A DNA stretch of 64,000 bases, taken from Eutrigla gurnardus (lineage: Eukaryota > Chordata > Actinopteri > Perciformes > Triglidae). The stretch lies in NCBI GenBank assembly GCA_963514095.1, contig CAUPSS010000273.1, forward strand, positions 62,001-126,000. The letters run 5' to 3'. Every line of letters starts with the position of its first letter. The first letter of the stretch is position 1. This document shows positions 11,768 through 23,334 of the stretch, piece after piece. The notes below the pieces were generated by a model. The model saw only the letters and a program-made list of their open reading frames with translations. It ran no database searches and was not told where the DNA came from. The position numbers were made by a program, and so were the translations under genes.

Positions 11768-12550
11768 CCCTCCATGTTGGTCTGCTCTGCTAGTCCCTCC
11801 ATGTTGGTCTGCTGTGCCTGGCCCTCCATGTTGGTCTGCTCTGCTAGTCCCTCCATGTTGGTCTGCTCTGCTAGTCCCTCCATGTTGGTCTGCTCTGCTA
11901 GTCCCTCCATGTTGGTCTGCTCTGCTAGTCCCTCCATGTTGGTCTGCTGGGCCTGTCCCTCCATGTTGGTCTGCTCTGCTTGTCCCTCCATGTTGGTCTG
12001 CTCTGCTAGTCCCTCCATGTTGGTCTGCTGTGCCTGGCCCTCCATGTTGGTCTGCTCTGCTAGTCCCTCCATGTTGGTCTGCTCTGCTAGTCCCTCCATG
12101 TTGGTCTGCTCTGCTAGTCCCTCCATGTTGGTCTGCTCTGCTAGTCCCTCCATGTTGGTCTGCTCTGCTAGTCCCTCCATGTTGGTCTGCTCTGCTTGTC
12201 CCTCCATGTTGGTCTGCTCTGCTAGTCCCTCCATGTTGGTCTGCTGTGCCTGGCCCTCCATGTTGGTCTGCTCTGCTAGTCCCTCCATGTTGGTCTGCTC
12301 TGCTAGTCCCTCCATGTTGGTCTGCTCTGCTAGTCCCTCCATGTTGGTCTGCTGTGCCTGGCCCTCCATGTTGGTCTGCTCTGCTAGTCCCTCCATGTTG
12401 GTCTGCTGGGCCTGTCCCTCCATGTTGGTCTGCTCTGCTAGTCCCTCCATGTTGGTCTGCTCTGCTAGTCCCTCCATGTTGGTCTGCTCTGCTAGTCCCT
12501 CCATGTTGGTCTGCTGTGCCTGGCCCTCCATGTTGGTCTGCTCTGCTAGT
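11755..12550. repeat. 796-bp module, copy 1
   Basis: A truncated unit plus 29 full units, ended by the remnant at 12551. The same module with the same variant order is at 16506-17301, 4,751 bp away. Confidence 0.9.
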
Positions 12551-12563
12551 CTGCTCTGCTAGT
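12551..12563. repeat. 13-bp truncated unit 9
   Basis: Class iii, as 6909; 146 units to the next. Confidence 0.97.
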
Positions 12564-15500
12564 CCCTCCATGTTGGTCTGCTCTGCTAGTCCCTCCATGT
12601 TGGTCTGCTCTGCTAGTCCCTCCATGTTGGTCTGCTCTGCTAGTCCCTCCATGTTGGTCTGCTGTGCCTGGCCCTCCATGTTGGTCTGCTCTGCTAGTCC
12701 CTCCATGTTGGTCTGCTGGGCCTGGCCCTCCATGTTGGTCTGCTCTGCTAGTCCCTCCATGTTGGTCTGCTCTGCTAGTCCCTCCATGTTGGTCTGCTCT
12801 GCTAGTCCCTCCATGTTGGTCTGCTGGGCCTGGCCCTCCATGTTGGTCTGATCTGCTAGTCCCTCCATGTTGGTCTGCTCTGCTAGTCCCTCCATGTTGG
12901 TCTGCTCTGCTAGTCCCTCCATGTTGGTCTGCTCTGCTAGTCCCTCCATGTTGGTCTGCTGGGCCTGTCCCTCCATGTTGGTCTGCTCTGCTTGTCCCTC
13001 CATGTTGGTCTGCTCTGCTAGTCCCTCCATGTTGGTCTGCTGTGCCTGGCCCTCCATGTTGGTCTGCTCTGCTAGTCCCTCCATGTTGGTCTGCTCTAAC
13101 TGTCCCTCCATGTTGGTCTGCTCTGCTAGTCCCTCCATGTTGGTCTGCTCTGCTAGTCCCTCCATGTTGGTCTGCTCTGCTAGTCCCTCCATGTTGGTCT
13201 GCTCTGCTAGTCCCTCCATGTTGGTCTGCTCTGCTAGTCCCTCCATGTTGGTCTGCTGTGCCTGGCCCTCCATGTTGGTCTGCTCTGCCAGTCCCTCCAT
13301 GTTGGTCTGCTCTGCTAGTCCCTCCATGTTGGTCTGCTGTGCCTGGCCCTCCATGTTGGTCTGCTCTGCTAGTCCCTCCATGTTGGTCTGCTCTGCTAGT
13401 CACTCCATGTTGGTCTGCTCTGCTAGTCCCTCCATGTTGGTCTGCTCTGCTAGTCCCTCCATGTTGGTCTGCTGTGCCTGGCCCTCCATGTTGGTCTGCT
13501 CTGCTAGTCCCTCCATGTTGGTCTGCTCTGCTAGTCCCTCCATGTTGGTCTGCTCTGCTAGTCCCTCCATGTTGGTCTGCTGTGCCTGGCCCTCCATGTT
13601 GGTCTTCTCTGCTAGTCCCTCCATGTTGGTCTGCTGGGCCTGGCCCTCCATGTTGGTCTGCTCTGCTAGTCCCTCCATGTTGGTCTGCTCTGCTAGTCCC
13701 TCCATGTTGGTCTGCTCTGCTAGTCCCTCCATGTTGGTCTGCTGGGCCTGGCCCTCCATGTTGGTCTGCTCTGCTAGTCCCTCCATGTTGGTCTGCTCTG
13801 CTAGTCCCTCCATGTTGGTCTGCTCTGGTAGTCCCTCCATGTTGGTCTGCTCTGCTAGTCCCTCCATGTTGGTCTGCTGGGCCTGTCCCTCCATGTTGGT
13901 CTGCTCTGCTTGTCCCTCCATGTTGGTCTGCTCTGCTAGTCCCTCCATGTTGGTCTGCTGGGCCTGTCCCTCCATGTTGGTCTGCTCTGCTTGTCCCTCC
14001 ATGTTGGTCTGCTCTGCTAGTCCCTCCATGTTGGTCTGCTCTGCTAGTCCCTCCATGTTGGTCTGCTGTGCCTGGCCCTCCATGTTGGTCTGCTCTGCTA
14101 GTCCCTCCATGTTGGTCTGCTCTGCTAGTCCCTCCATGTTGGTCTGCTCTGCTAGTCCCTCCATGTTGGTCTGCTGTGCCTGGCCCTCCATGTTGGTCTG
14201 CTCTGCTAGTCCCTCCATGTTGGTCTGCTCTGCTAGTCCCTCCATGTTGGTCTGCTCTGCTAGTCCCTCCATGTTGGTCTGCTCTGCTAGTCCCTCCATG
14301 TTGGTCTGCTGTGCCTGGCCCTCCATGTTGGTCTGCTCTGCTAGTCCCTCCATGTTGGTCTGCTGGGCCTGGCCCTCCATGTTGGTCTGCTCTGCTAGTC
14401 CCTCCATGTTGGTCTGCTCTGCTAGTCCCTCCATGTTGGTCTGCTCTGCTAGTCCCTCCATGTTGGTCTGCTGGGCCTGGCCCTCCATGTTGGTCTGCTC
14501 TGCTAGTCCCTCCATGTTGGTCTGCTGGGCCTGTCCCTCCATGTTGGTCTGCTCTGCTTGTCCCTCCATGTTGGTCTGCTCTGCTAGTCCCTCCATGTTG
14601 GTCTGCTGTGCCTGGCCCTCCATGTTGGTCTGCTCTGCTAGTCCCTCCATGTTGGTCTGCTCTGCTACTCCCTCCATGTTGGTCTGCTCTGCTAGTCCCT
14701 CCATGTTGGTCTGCTCTGCTAGTCCCTCCATGTTGGTCTGCTGTGCCTGGCCCTCCATGTTGGTCTGCTCTGCTAGTCCCTCCATGTTGGTCTGCTCTGC
14801 TAGTCCCTCCATGTTGGTCTGCTCTGCTAGTCCCTCCATGTTGGTCTGCTCTGCTAGTCCCTCCATGTTGGTCTGCTCTGCTAGTCCCTCCATGTTGGTC
14901 TGCTGTGCCTGGCCCTCCATGTTGGTCTGCTCTGCCAGTCCCTCCATGTTGGTCTGCTCTGCTAGTCCCTCCATGTTGGTCTGCTGTGCCTGGCCCTCCA
15001 TGTTGGTCTGCTCTGCTAGTCCCTCCATGTTGGTCTGCTCTGCTAGTCACTCCATGTTGGTCTGCTCTGCTAGTCCCTCCATGTTGGTCTGCTCTGCTAG
15101 TCCCTCCATGTTGGTCTGCTGTGCCTGGCCCTCCATGTTGGTCTGCTCTGCTAGTCCCTCCATGTTGGTCTGCTCTGCTAGTCCCTCCATGTTGGTCTGC
15201 TCTGCTAGTCCCTCCATGTTGGTCTGCTGTGCCTGGCCCTCCATGTTGGTCTTCTCTGCTAGTCCCTCCATGTTGGTCTGCTGGGCCTGGCCCTCCATGT
15301 TGGTCTGCTCTGCTAGTCCCTCCATGTTGGTCTGCTCTGCTAGTCCCTCCATGTTGGTCTGCTCTGCTAGTCCCTCCATGTTGGTCTGCTGGGCCTGGCC
15401 CTCCATGTTGGTCTGCTCTGCTAGTCCCTCCATGTTGGTCTGCTCTGCTAGTCCCTCCATGTTGGTCTGCTCTGGTAGTCCCTCCATGTTGGTCTGCTCT

Positions 15501-16505
15501 GCTAGTCCCTCCATGTTGGTCTGCTGGGCCTGTCCCTCCATGTTGGTCTGCTCTGCTTGTCCCTCCATGTTGGTCTGCTCTGCTAGTCCCTCCATGTTGG
15601 TCTGCTGGGCCTGTCCCTCCATGTTGGTCTGCTCTGCTTGTCCCTCCATGTTGGTCTGCTCTGCTAGTCCCTCCATGTTGGTCTGCTCTGCTAGTCCCTC
15701 CATGTTGGTCTGCTGTGCCTGGCCCTCCATGTTGGTCTGCTCTGCTAGTCCCTCCATGTTGGTCTGCTCTGCTAGTCCCTCCATGTTGGTCTGCTCTGCT
15801 AGTCCCTCCATGTTGGTCTGCTGTGCCTGGCCCTCCATGTTGGTCTGCTCTGCTAGTCCCTCCATGTTGGTCTGCTCTGCTAGTCCCTCCATGTTGGTCT
15901 GCTCTGCTAGTCCCTCCATGTTGGTCTGCTCTGCTAGTCCCTCCATGTTGGTCTGCTGTGCCTGGCCCTCCATGTTGGTCTGCTCTGCTAGTCCCTCCAT
16001 GTTGGTCTGCTGGGCCTGGCCCTCCATGTTGGTCTGCTCTGCTAGTCCCTCCATGTTGGTCTGCTCTGCTAGTCCCTCCATGTTGGTCTGCTCTGCTAGT
16101 CCCTCCATGTTGGTCTGCTGGGCCTGGCCCTCCATGTTGGTCTGCTCTGCTAGTCCCTCCATGTTGGTCTGCTGGGCCTGTCCCTCCATGTTGGTCTGCT
16201 CTGCTTGTCCCTCCATGTTGGTCTGCTCTGCTAGTCCCTCCATGTTGGTCTGCTGTGCCTGGCCCTCCATGTTGGTCTGCTCTGCTAGTCCCTCCATGTT
16301 GGTCTGCTCTGCTACTCCCTCCATGTTGGTCTGCTCTGCTAGTCCCTCCATGTTGGTCTGCTCTGCTAGTCCCTCCATGTTGGTCTGCTGTGCCTGGCCC
16401 TCCATGTTGGTCTGCTCTGCTAGTCCCTCCATGTTGGTCTGCTCTGCTAGTCCCTCCATGTTGGTCTGCTCTGCTAGTCCCTCCATGTTGGTCTGCTCTG
16501 CTAGT
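12551..16505. repeat. 146-unit block with rearranged higher-order repeats
   Basis: Opens like 6909 and 17302 (offsets 5,642 and 4,751; TCTAACTGT at 13094), then follows the partial third 1,269-bp period rather than the complete ones. TCACTCC variants at 13400 and 15047 are 1,647 bp (61 units) apart instead of 1,269. In the related 9990 copy a truncated unit (11755) follows at a position that would fall near 14,859 here; this block instead continues with full units into another period. Confidence 0.75.
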
Positions 16506-16518
16506 CTGCTCTGCTAGT
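16506..16518. repeat. 13-bp truncated unit 10
   Basis: Class i; 29 units to the next, as at 11755. Confidence 0.97.
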
Positions 16519-17301
16519 CCCTCCATGTTGGTCTGCTCTGCTAGTCCCTCCATGTTGGTCTGCTGTGCCTGGCCCTCCATGTTGGTCTGCTCTGCTAGTC
16601 CCTCCATGTTGGTCTGCTCTGCTAGTCCCTCCATGTTGGTCTGCTCTGCTAGTCCCTCCATGTTGGTCTGCTCTGCTAGTCCCTCCATGTTGGTCTGCTG
16701 GGCCTGTCCCTCCATGTTGGTCTGCTCTGCTTGTCCCTCCATGTTGGTCTGCTCTGCTAGTCCCTCCATGTTGGTCTGCTGTGCCTGGCCCTCCATGTTG
16801 GTCTGCTCTGCTAGTCCCTCCATGTTGGTCTGCTCTGCTAGTCCCTCCATGTTGGTCTGCTCTGCTAGTCCCTCCATGTTGGTCTGCTCTGCTAGTCCCT
16901 CCATGTTGGTCTGCTCTGCTAGTCCCTCCATGTTGGTCTGCTCTGCTTGTCCCTCCATGTTGGTCTGCTCTGCTAGTCCCTCCATGTTGGTCTGCTGTGC
17001 CTGGCCCTCCATGTTGGTCTGCTCTGCTAGTCCCTCCATGTTGGTCTGCTCTGCTAGTCCCTCCATGTTGGTCTGCTCTGCTAGTCCCTCCATGTTGGTC
17101 TGCTGTGCCTGGCCCTCCATGTTGGTCTGCTCTGCTAGTCCCTCCATGTTGGTCTGCTGGGCCTGTCCCTCCATGTTGGTCTGCTCTGCTAGTCCCTCCA
17201 TGTTGGTCTGCTCTGCTAGTCCCTCCATGTTGGTCTGCTCTGCTAGTCCCTCCATGTTGGTCTGCTGTGCCTGGCCCTCCATGTTGGTCTGCTCTGCTAG
17301 T
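16506..17301. repeat. 796-bp module, copy 2
   Basis: Matches 11755-12550 at +4,751 bp, including the TGGGCCTGT and TCTGCTTGT units and the three closely spaced TGTGCCTGG units near the end. It joins a second copy of the block that starts at 6909. Confidence 0.9.
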
Positions 17302-17314
17302 CTGCTCTGCTAGT
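17302..17314. repeat. 13-bp truncated unit 11
   Basis: Class iii; 179 units to the next, as at 6909. Confidence 0.97.
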
Positions 17315-17844
17315 CCCTCCATGTTGGTCTGCTCTGCTAGTCCCTCCATGTTGGTCTGCTCTGCTAGTCCCTCCATGTTGGTCTGCTCTGCTAGTCCCTC
17401 CATGTTGGTCTGCTGTGCCTGGCCCTCCATGTTGGTCTGCTCTGCTAGTCCCTCCATGTTGGTCTGCTGGGCCTGGCCCTCCATGTTGGTCTGCTCTGCT
17501 AGTCCCTCCATGTTGGTCTGCTCTGCTAGTCCCTCCATGTTGGTCTGCTCTGCTAGTCCCTCCATGTTGGTCTGCTGGGCCTGGCCCTCCATGTTGGTCT
17601 GATCTGCTAGTCCCTCCATGTTGGTCTGCTCTGCTAGTCCCTCCATGTTGGTCTGCTCTGCTAGTCCCTCCATGTTGGTCTGCTCTGCTAGTCCCTCCAT
17701 GTTGGTCTGCTGGGCCTGTCCCTCCATGTTGGTCTGCTCTGCTTGTCCCTCCATGTTGGTCTGCTCTGCTAGTCCCTCCATGTTGGTCTGCTGTGCCTGG
17801 CCCTCCATGTTGGTCTGCTCTGCTAGTCCCTCCATGTTGGTCTG

Positions 17845-19113
17845 CTCTAACTGTCCCTCCATGTTGGTCTGCTCTGCTAGTCCCTCCATGTTGGTCTGCT
17901 CTGCTAGTCCCTCCATGTTGGTCTGCTCTGCTAGTCCCTCCATGTTGGTCTGCTCTGCTAGTCCCTCCATGTTGGTCTGCTCTGCTAGTCCCTCCATGTT
18001 GGTCTGCTGTGCCTGGCCCTCCATGTTGGTCTGCTCTGCCAGTCCCTCCATGTTGGTCTGCTCTGCTAGTCCCTCCATGTTGGTCTGCTGTGCCTGGCCC
18101 TCCATGTTGGTCTGCTCTGCTAGTCCCTCCATGTTGGTCTGCTCTGCTAGTCACTCCATGTTGGTCTGCTCTGCTAGTCCCTCCATGTTGGTCTGCTCTG
18201 CTAGTCCCTCCATGTTGGTCTGCTGTGCCTGGCCCTCCATGTTGGTCTGCTCTGCTAGTCCCTCCATGTTGGTCTGCTCTGCTAGTCCCTCCATGTTGGT
18301 CTGCTCTGCTAGTCCCTCCATGTTGGTCTGCTGTGCCTGGCCCTCCATGTTGGTCTTCTCTGCTAGTCCCTCCATGTTGGTCTGCTGGGCCTGGCCCTCC
18401 ATGTTGGTCTGCTCTGCTAGTCCCTCCATGTTGGTCTGCTCTGCTAGTCCCTCCATGTTGGTCTGCTCTGCTAGTCCCTCCATGTTGGTCTGCTGGGCCT
18501 GGCCCTCCATGTTGGTCTGCTCTGCTAGTCCCTCCATGTTGGTCTGCTCTGCTAGTCCCTCCATGTTGGTCTGCTCTGGTAGTCCCTCCATGTTGGTCTG
18601 CTCTGCTAGTCCCTCCATGTTGGTCTGCTGGGCCTGTCCCTCCATGTTGGTCTGCTCTGCTTGTCCCTCCATGTTGGTCTGCTCTGCTAGTCCCTCCATG
18701 TTGGTCTGCTGGGCCTGTCCCTCCATGTTGGTCTGCTCTGCTTGTCCCTCCATGTTGGTCTGCTCTGCTAGTCCCTCCATGTTGGTCTGCTCTGCTAGTC
18801 CCTCCATGTTGGTCTGCTGTGCCTGGCCCTCCATGTTGGTCTGCTCTGCTAGTCCCTCCATGTTGGTCTGCTCTGCTAGTCCCTCCATGTTGGTCTGCTC
18901 TGCTAGTCCCTCCATGTTGGTCTGCTCTGCTAGTCCCTCCATGTTGGTCTGCTGTGCCTGGCCCTCCATGTTGGTCTGCTCTGCTAGTCCCTCCATGTTG
19001 GTCTGCTCTGCTAGTCCCTCCATGTTGGTCTGCTCTGATAGTCCCTCCATGTTGGTCTGCTGTGCCTGGCCCTCCATGTTGGTCTGCTCTGCTAGTCCCT
19101 CCATGTTGGTCTG
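17845..19113. repeat. 1,269-bp higher-order repeat, copy 4
   Basis: Counterpart of 7452-8720 in the 10,393-bp duplication, with TCACTCC at 18151 and TCTGATAGT near 19034. Confidence 0.88.
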
Positions 19114-20382
19114 CTCTAACTGTCCCTCCATGTTGGTCTGCTCTGCTAGTCCCTCCATGTTGGTCTGCTCTGCTAGTCCCTCCATGTTGGTCTGCTCTGC
19201 TAGTCCCTCCATGTTGGTCTGCTCTGCTAGTCCCTCCATGTTGGTCTGCTCTGCTAGTCCCTCCATGTTGGTCTGCTGTGCCTGGCCCTCCATGTTGGTC
19301 TGCTCTGCCAGTCCCTCCATGTTGGTCTGCTCTGCTAGTCCCTCCATGTTGGTCTGCTGTGCCTGGCCCTCCATGTTGGTCTGCTCTGCTAGTCCCTCCA
19401 TGTTGGTCTGCTCTGCTAGTCACTCCATGTTGGTCTGCTCTGCTAGTCCCTCCATGTTGGTCTGCTCTGCTAGTCCCTCCATGTTGGTCTGCTGTGCCTG
19501 GCCCTCCATGTTGGTCTGCTCTGCTAGTCCCTCCATGTTGGTCTGCTCTGCTAGTCCCTCCATGTTGGTCTGCTCTGCTAGTCCCTCCATGTTGGTCTGC
19601 TGTGCCTGGCCCTCCATGTTGGTCTTCTCTGCTAGTCCCTCCATGTTGGTCTGCTGGGCCTGGCCCTCCATGTTGGTCTGCTCTGCTAGTCCCTCCATGT
19701 TGGTCTGCTCTGCTAGTCCCTCCATGTTGGTCTGCTCTGCTAGTCCCTCCATGTTGGTCTGCTGGGCCTGGCCCTCCATGTTGGTCTGCTCTGCTAGTCC
19801 CTCCATGTTGGTCTGCTCTGCTAGTCCCTCCATGTTGGTCTGCTCTGGTAGTCCCTCCATGTTGGTCTGCTCTGCTAGTCCCTCCATGTTGGTCTGCTGG
19901 GCCTGTCCCTCCATGTTGGTCTGCTCTGCTTGTCCCTCCATGTTGGTCTGCTCTGCTAGTCCCTCCATGTTGGTCTGCTGGGCCTGTCCCTCCATGTTGG
20001 TCTGCTCTGCTTGTCCCTCCATGTTGGTCTGCTCTGCTAGTCCCTCCATGTTGGTCTGCTCTGCTAGTCCCTCCATGTTGGTCTGCTGTGCCTGGCCCTC
20101 CATGTTGGTCTGCTCTGCTAGTCCCTCCATGTTGGTCTGCTCTGCTAGTCCCTCCATGTTGGTCTGCTCTGCTAGTCCCTCCATGTTGGTCTGCTCTGCT
20201 AGTCCCTCCATGTTGGTCTGCTGTGCCTGGCCCTCCATGTTGGTCTGCTCTGCTAGTCCCTCCATGTTGGTCTGCTCTGCTAGTCCCTCCATGTTGGTCT
20301 GCTCTGATAGTCCCTCCATGTTGGTCTGCTGTGCCTGGCCCTCCATGTTGGTCTGCTCTGCTAGTCCCTCCATGTTGGTCTG
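19114..20382. repeat. 1,269-bp higher-order repeat, copy 5
   Basis: Markers repeat at +1,269 from the previous period: TCACTCC 19420 and TCTGATAGT near 20303. It corresponds to 8721-9989. Confidence 0.88.
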
Positions 20383-21453
20383 CTCTAACTGTCCCTCCAT
20401 GTTGGTCTGCTCTGCTAGTCCCTCCATGTTGGTCTGCTCTGCTAGTCCCTCCATGTTGGTCTGCTCTGCTAGTCCCTCCATGTTGGTCTGCTCTGCTAGT
20501 CCCTCCATGTTGGTCTGCTCTGCTAGTCCCTCCATGTTGGTCTGCTGTGCCTGGCCCTCCATGTTGGTCTGCTCTGCCAGTCCCTCCATGTTGGTCTGCT
20601 CTGCTAGTCCCTCCATGTTGGTCTGCTGTGCCTGGCCCTCCATGTTGGTCTGCTCTGCTAGTCCCTCCATGTTGGTCTGCTCTGCTAGTCACTCCATGTT
20701 GGTCTGCTCTGCTAGTCCCTCCATGTTGGTCTGCTCTGCTAGTCCCTCCATGTTGGTCTGCTGTGCCTGGCCCTCCATGTTGGTCTGCTCTGCTAGTCCC
20801 TCCATGTTGGTCTGCTCTGCTAGTCCCTCCATGTTGGTCTGCTCTGCTAGTCCCTCCATGTTGGTCTGCTGTGCCTGGCCCTCCATGTTGGTCTTCTCTG
20901 CTAGTCCCTCCATGTTGGTCTGCTGGGCCTGGCCCTCCATGTTGGTCTGCTCTGCTAGTCCCTCCATGTTGGTCTGCTCTGCTAGTCCCTCCATGTTGGT
21001 CTGCTCTGCTAGTCCCTCCATGTTGGTCTGCTGGGCCTGGCCCTCCATGTTGGTCTGCTCTGCTAGTCCCTCCATGTTGGTCTGCTCTGCTAGTCCCTCC
21101 ATGTTGGTCTGCTCTGGTAGTCCCTCCATGTTGGTCTGCTCTGCTAGTCCCTCCATGTTGGTCTGCTGGGCCTGTCCCTCCATGTTGGTCTGCTCTGCTT
21201 GTCCCTCCATGTTGGTCTGCTCTGCTAGTCCCTCCATGTTGGTCTGCTGGGCCTGTCCCTCCATGTTGGTCTGCTCTGCTTGTCCCTCCATGTTGGTCTG
21301 CTCTGCTAGTCCCTCCATGTTGGTCTGCTCTGCTAGTCCCTCCATGTTGGTCTGCTGTGCCTGGCCCTCCATGTTGGTCTGCTCTGCTAGTCCCTCCATG
21401 TTGGTCTGCTCTGCTAGTCCCTCCATGTTGGTCTGCTCTGCTAGTCCCTCCAT
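20383..21453. repeat. 1,269-bp higher-order repeat, copy 6 (partial)
   Basis: Counterpart of the partial copy at 9990, with TCACTCC at 20689. It loses the period at the equivalent position (near 21,453) and runs to the remnant at 22148. Confidence 0.8.
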
Positions 21454-22147
21454 GTTGGTCTGCTGTGCCTGGCCCTCCATGTTGGTCTGCTCTGCTAGTC
21501 CCTCCATGTTGGTCTGCTCTGCTAGTCCCTCCATGTTGGTCTGCTCTGCTAGTCCCTCCATGTTGGTCTGCTCTGCTAGTCCCTCCATGTTGGTCTGCTG
21601 TGCCTGGCCCTCCATGTTGGTCTGCTCTGCTAGTCCCTCCATGTTGGTCTGCTGGGCCTGGCCCTCCATGTTGGTCTGCTCTGCTAGTCCCTCCATGTTG
21701 GTCTGCTCTGCTAGTCCCTCCATGTTGGTCTGCTCTGCTAGTCCCTCCATGTTGGTCTGCTGGGCCTGGCCCTCCATGTTGGTCTGCTCTGCTAGTCCCT
21801 CCATGTTGGTCTGCTGGGCCTGTCCCTCCATGTTGGTCTGCTCTGCTTGTCCCTCCATGTTGGTCTGCTCTGCTAGTCCCTCCATGTTGGTCTGCTGTGC
21901 CTGGCCCTCCATGTTGGTCTGCTCTGCTAGTCCCTCCATGTTGGTCTGCTCTGCTACTCCCTCCATGTTGGTCTGCTCTGCTAGTCCCTCCATGTTGGTC
22001 TGCTCTGCTAGTCCCTCCATGTTGGTCTGCTGTGCCTGGCCCTCCATGTTGGTCTGCTCTGCTAGTCCCTCCATGTTGGTCTGCTCTGCTAGTCCCTCCA
22101 TGTTGGTCTGCTCTGCTAGTCCCTCCATGTTGGTCTGCTCTGCTAGT

Positions 22148-22160
22148 CTGCTCTGCTAGT
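22148..22160. repeat. 13-bp truncated unit 12
   Basis: Class i; 43 units to the next. Confidence 0.97.
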
Positions 22161-23321
22161 CCCTCCATGTTGGTCTGCTCTGCTAGTCCCTCCATGTTGG
22201 TCTGCTGTGCCTGGCCCTCCATGTTGGTCTGCTCTGCTAGTCCCTCCATGTTGGTCTGCTCTGCTAGTCCCTCCATGTTGGTCTGCTCTGCTAGTCCCTC
22301 CATGTTGGTCTGCTCTGCTAGTCCCTCCATGTTGGTCTGCTGGGCCTGTCCCTCCATGTTGGTCTGCTCTGCTTGTCCCTCCATGTTGGTCTGCTCTGCT
22401 AGTCCCTCCATGTTGGTCTGCTGTGCCTGGCCCTCCATGTTGGTCTGCTCTGCTAGTCCCTCCATGTTGGTCTGCTCTGCTAGTCCCTCCATGTTGGTCT
22501 GCTCTGCTAGTCCCTCCATGTTGGTCTGCTCTGCTAGTCCCTCCATGTTGGTCTGCTCTGCTAGTCCCTCCATGTTGGTCTGCTCTGCTTGTCCCTCCAT
22601 GTTGGTCTGCTCTGCTAGTCCCTCCATGTTGGTCTGCTGTGCCTGGCCCTCCATGTTGGTCTGCTCTGCTAGTCCCTCCATGTTGGTCTGCTCTGCTAGT
22701 CCCTCCATGTTGGTCTGCTCTGCTAGTCCCTCCATGTTGGTCTGCTCTGCTAGTCCCTCCATGTTGGTCTGCTGGGCCTGTCCCTCCATGTTGGTCTGAT
22801 CTGCTAGTCCCTCCATGTTGGTCTGCTCTGCTAGTCCCTCCATGTTGGTCTGCTCTGCTAGTCCCTCCATGTTGGTCTGCTCTGCTAGTCCCTCCATGTT
22901 GGTCTGCTGTGCCTGTCCCTCCATGTTGGTCTGCTCTGCTTGTCCCTCCATGTTGGTCTGCTGTGCTAGTCCCTCCATGTTGGTCTGCTCTGCTAGTCCC
23001 TCCATGTTGGTCTGCTCTGCTAGTCCCTCCATGTTGGTCTGCTCTGCTAGTCCCTCCATGTTGGTCTGCTCTGCTAGTCCCTCCATGTTGGTCTGCTGGG
23101 CCTGTCCCTCCATGTTGGTCTGCTCTGCTTGTCCCTCCATGTTGGTCTGCTCTGCTAGTCCCTCCATGTTGGTCTGCTGTGCCTGGCCCTCCATGTTGGT
23201 CTGCTCTGCTAGTCCCTCCATGTTGGTCTGCTCTGCTAGTCCCTCCATGTTGGTCTGCTGTGCCTGGCCCTCCATGTTGGTCTGCTCTGCTAGTCCCTCC
23301 ATGTTGGTCTGCTCTGCTAGT
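22148..23321. repeat. 43-unit block
   Basis: Begins as the 796-bp module does, then from about 22,746 continues through a GTCTGATCT unit near 22,795 into the arrangement with TGTGCCTGT and TGTGCTAGT units (near 22,910-22,970). That arrangement also occurs near 945-1010, 26,280-26,340, 34,420-34,470, 41,665-41,720, 45,646-45,700, 51,785-51,845 and 54,405-54,460. It looks like a junction of two older block types. Confidence 0.75.
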
Positions 23322-23334
23322 CTGCTCTGCTAGT
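23322..23334. repeat. 13-bp truncated unit 13
   Basis: Class ii; 82 units to the next. Confidence 0.97.

Larger units (their letters stand above)
6909..12352. repeat. Large duplicated block, copy 1 (10,393-bp offset)
   Basis: Begins at the 13-bp remnant 6909 and matches 17302-22745 unit for unit at a constant offset of 10,393 bp. Checked anchors are TCTAACTGT at 7452, 8721 and 9990, the TCACTCC stop variants at 7758, 9027 and 10296, and the remnant at 11755. Divergence begins near 12353, where this copy has TGTGCCTGG and the partner has a consensus unit. Roughly 12 units left of 6909 also look shared. It contains the 1,269-bp higher-order repeats. Confidence 0.85.
17302..22745. repeat. Large duplicated block, copy 2 (10,393-bp offset)
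   Basis: Partner of 6909-12352. The spacing 17302 to 22148 (179 units plus 13) equals 6909 to 11755. TCTAACTGT markers sit at 17845, 19114 and 20383, and TCACTCC variants at 18151, 19420 and 20689. Near 22746 the order departs and joins a different 43-unit tail. Confidence 0.85.

Noticed and set aside
6904..12531. Long minus-strand open frames (such as 1,875 codons here and 2,001 codons at 17297-23302) as giant repeat proteins
   Set aside because: They switch peptide type where a 13-bp remnant shifts the frame, end at the next phase with TAG, and start at an arbitrary repeat ATG. Equally long frames exist on the opposite strand, and no non-repeat sequence is present.
7022..12562. Plus-strand frames reading PPCWSALLV and PSMLVCSAS as cysteine-rich secreted or antifreeze-like proteins
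   Set aside because: Starts are GTG codons inside repeat units, ends are set by remnants or GTCTGATCT units, and composition follows directly from the DNA repeat. No family could be recognised.
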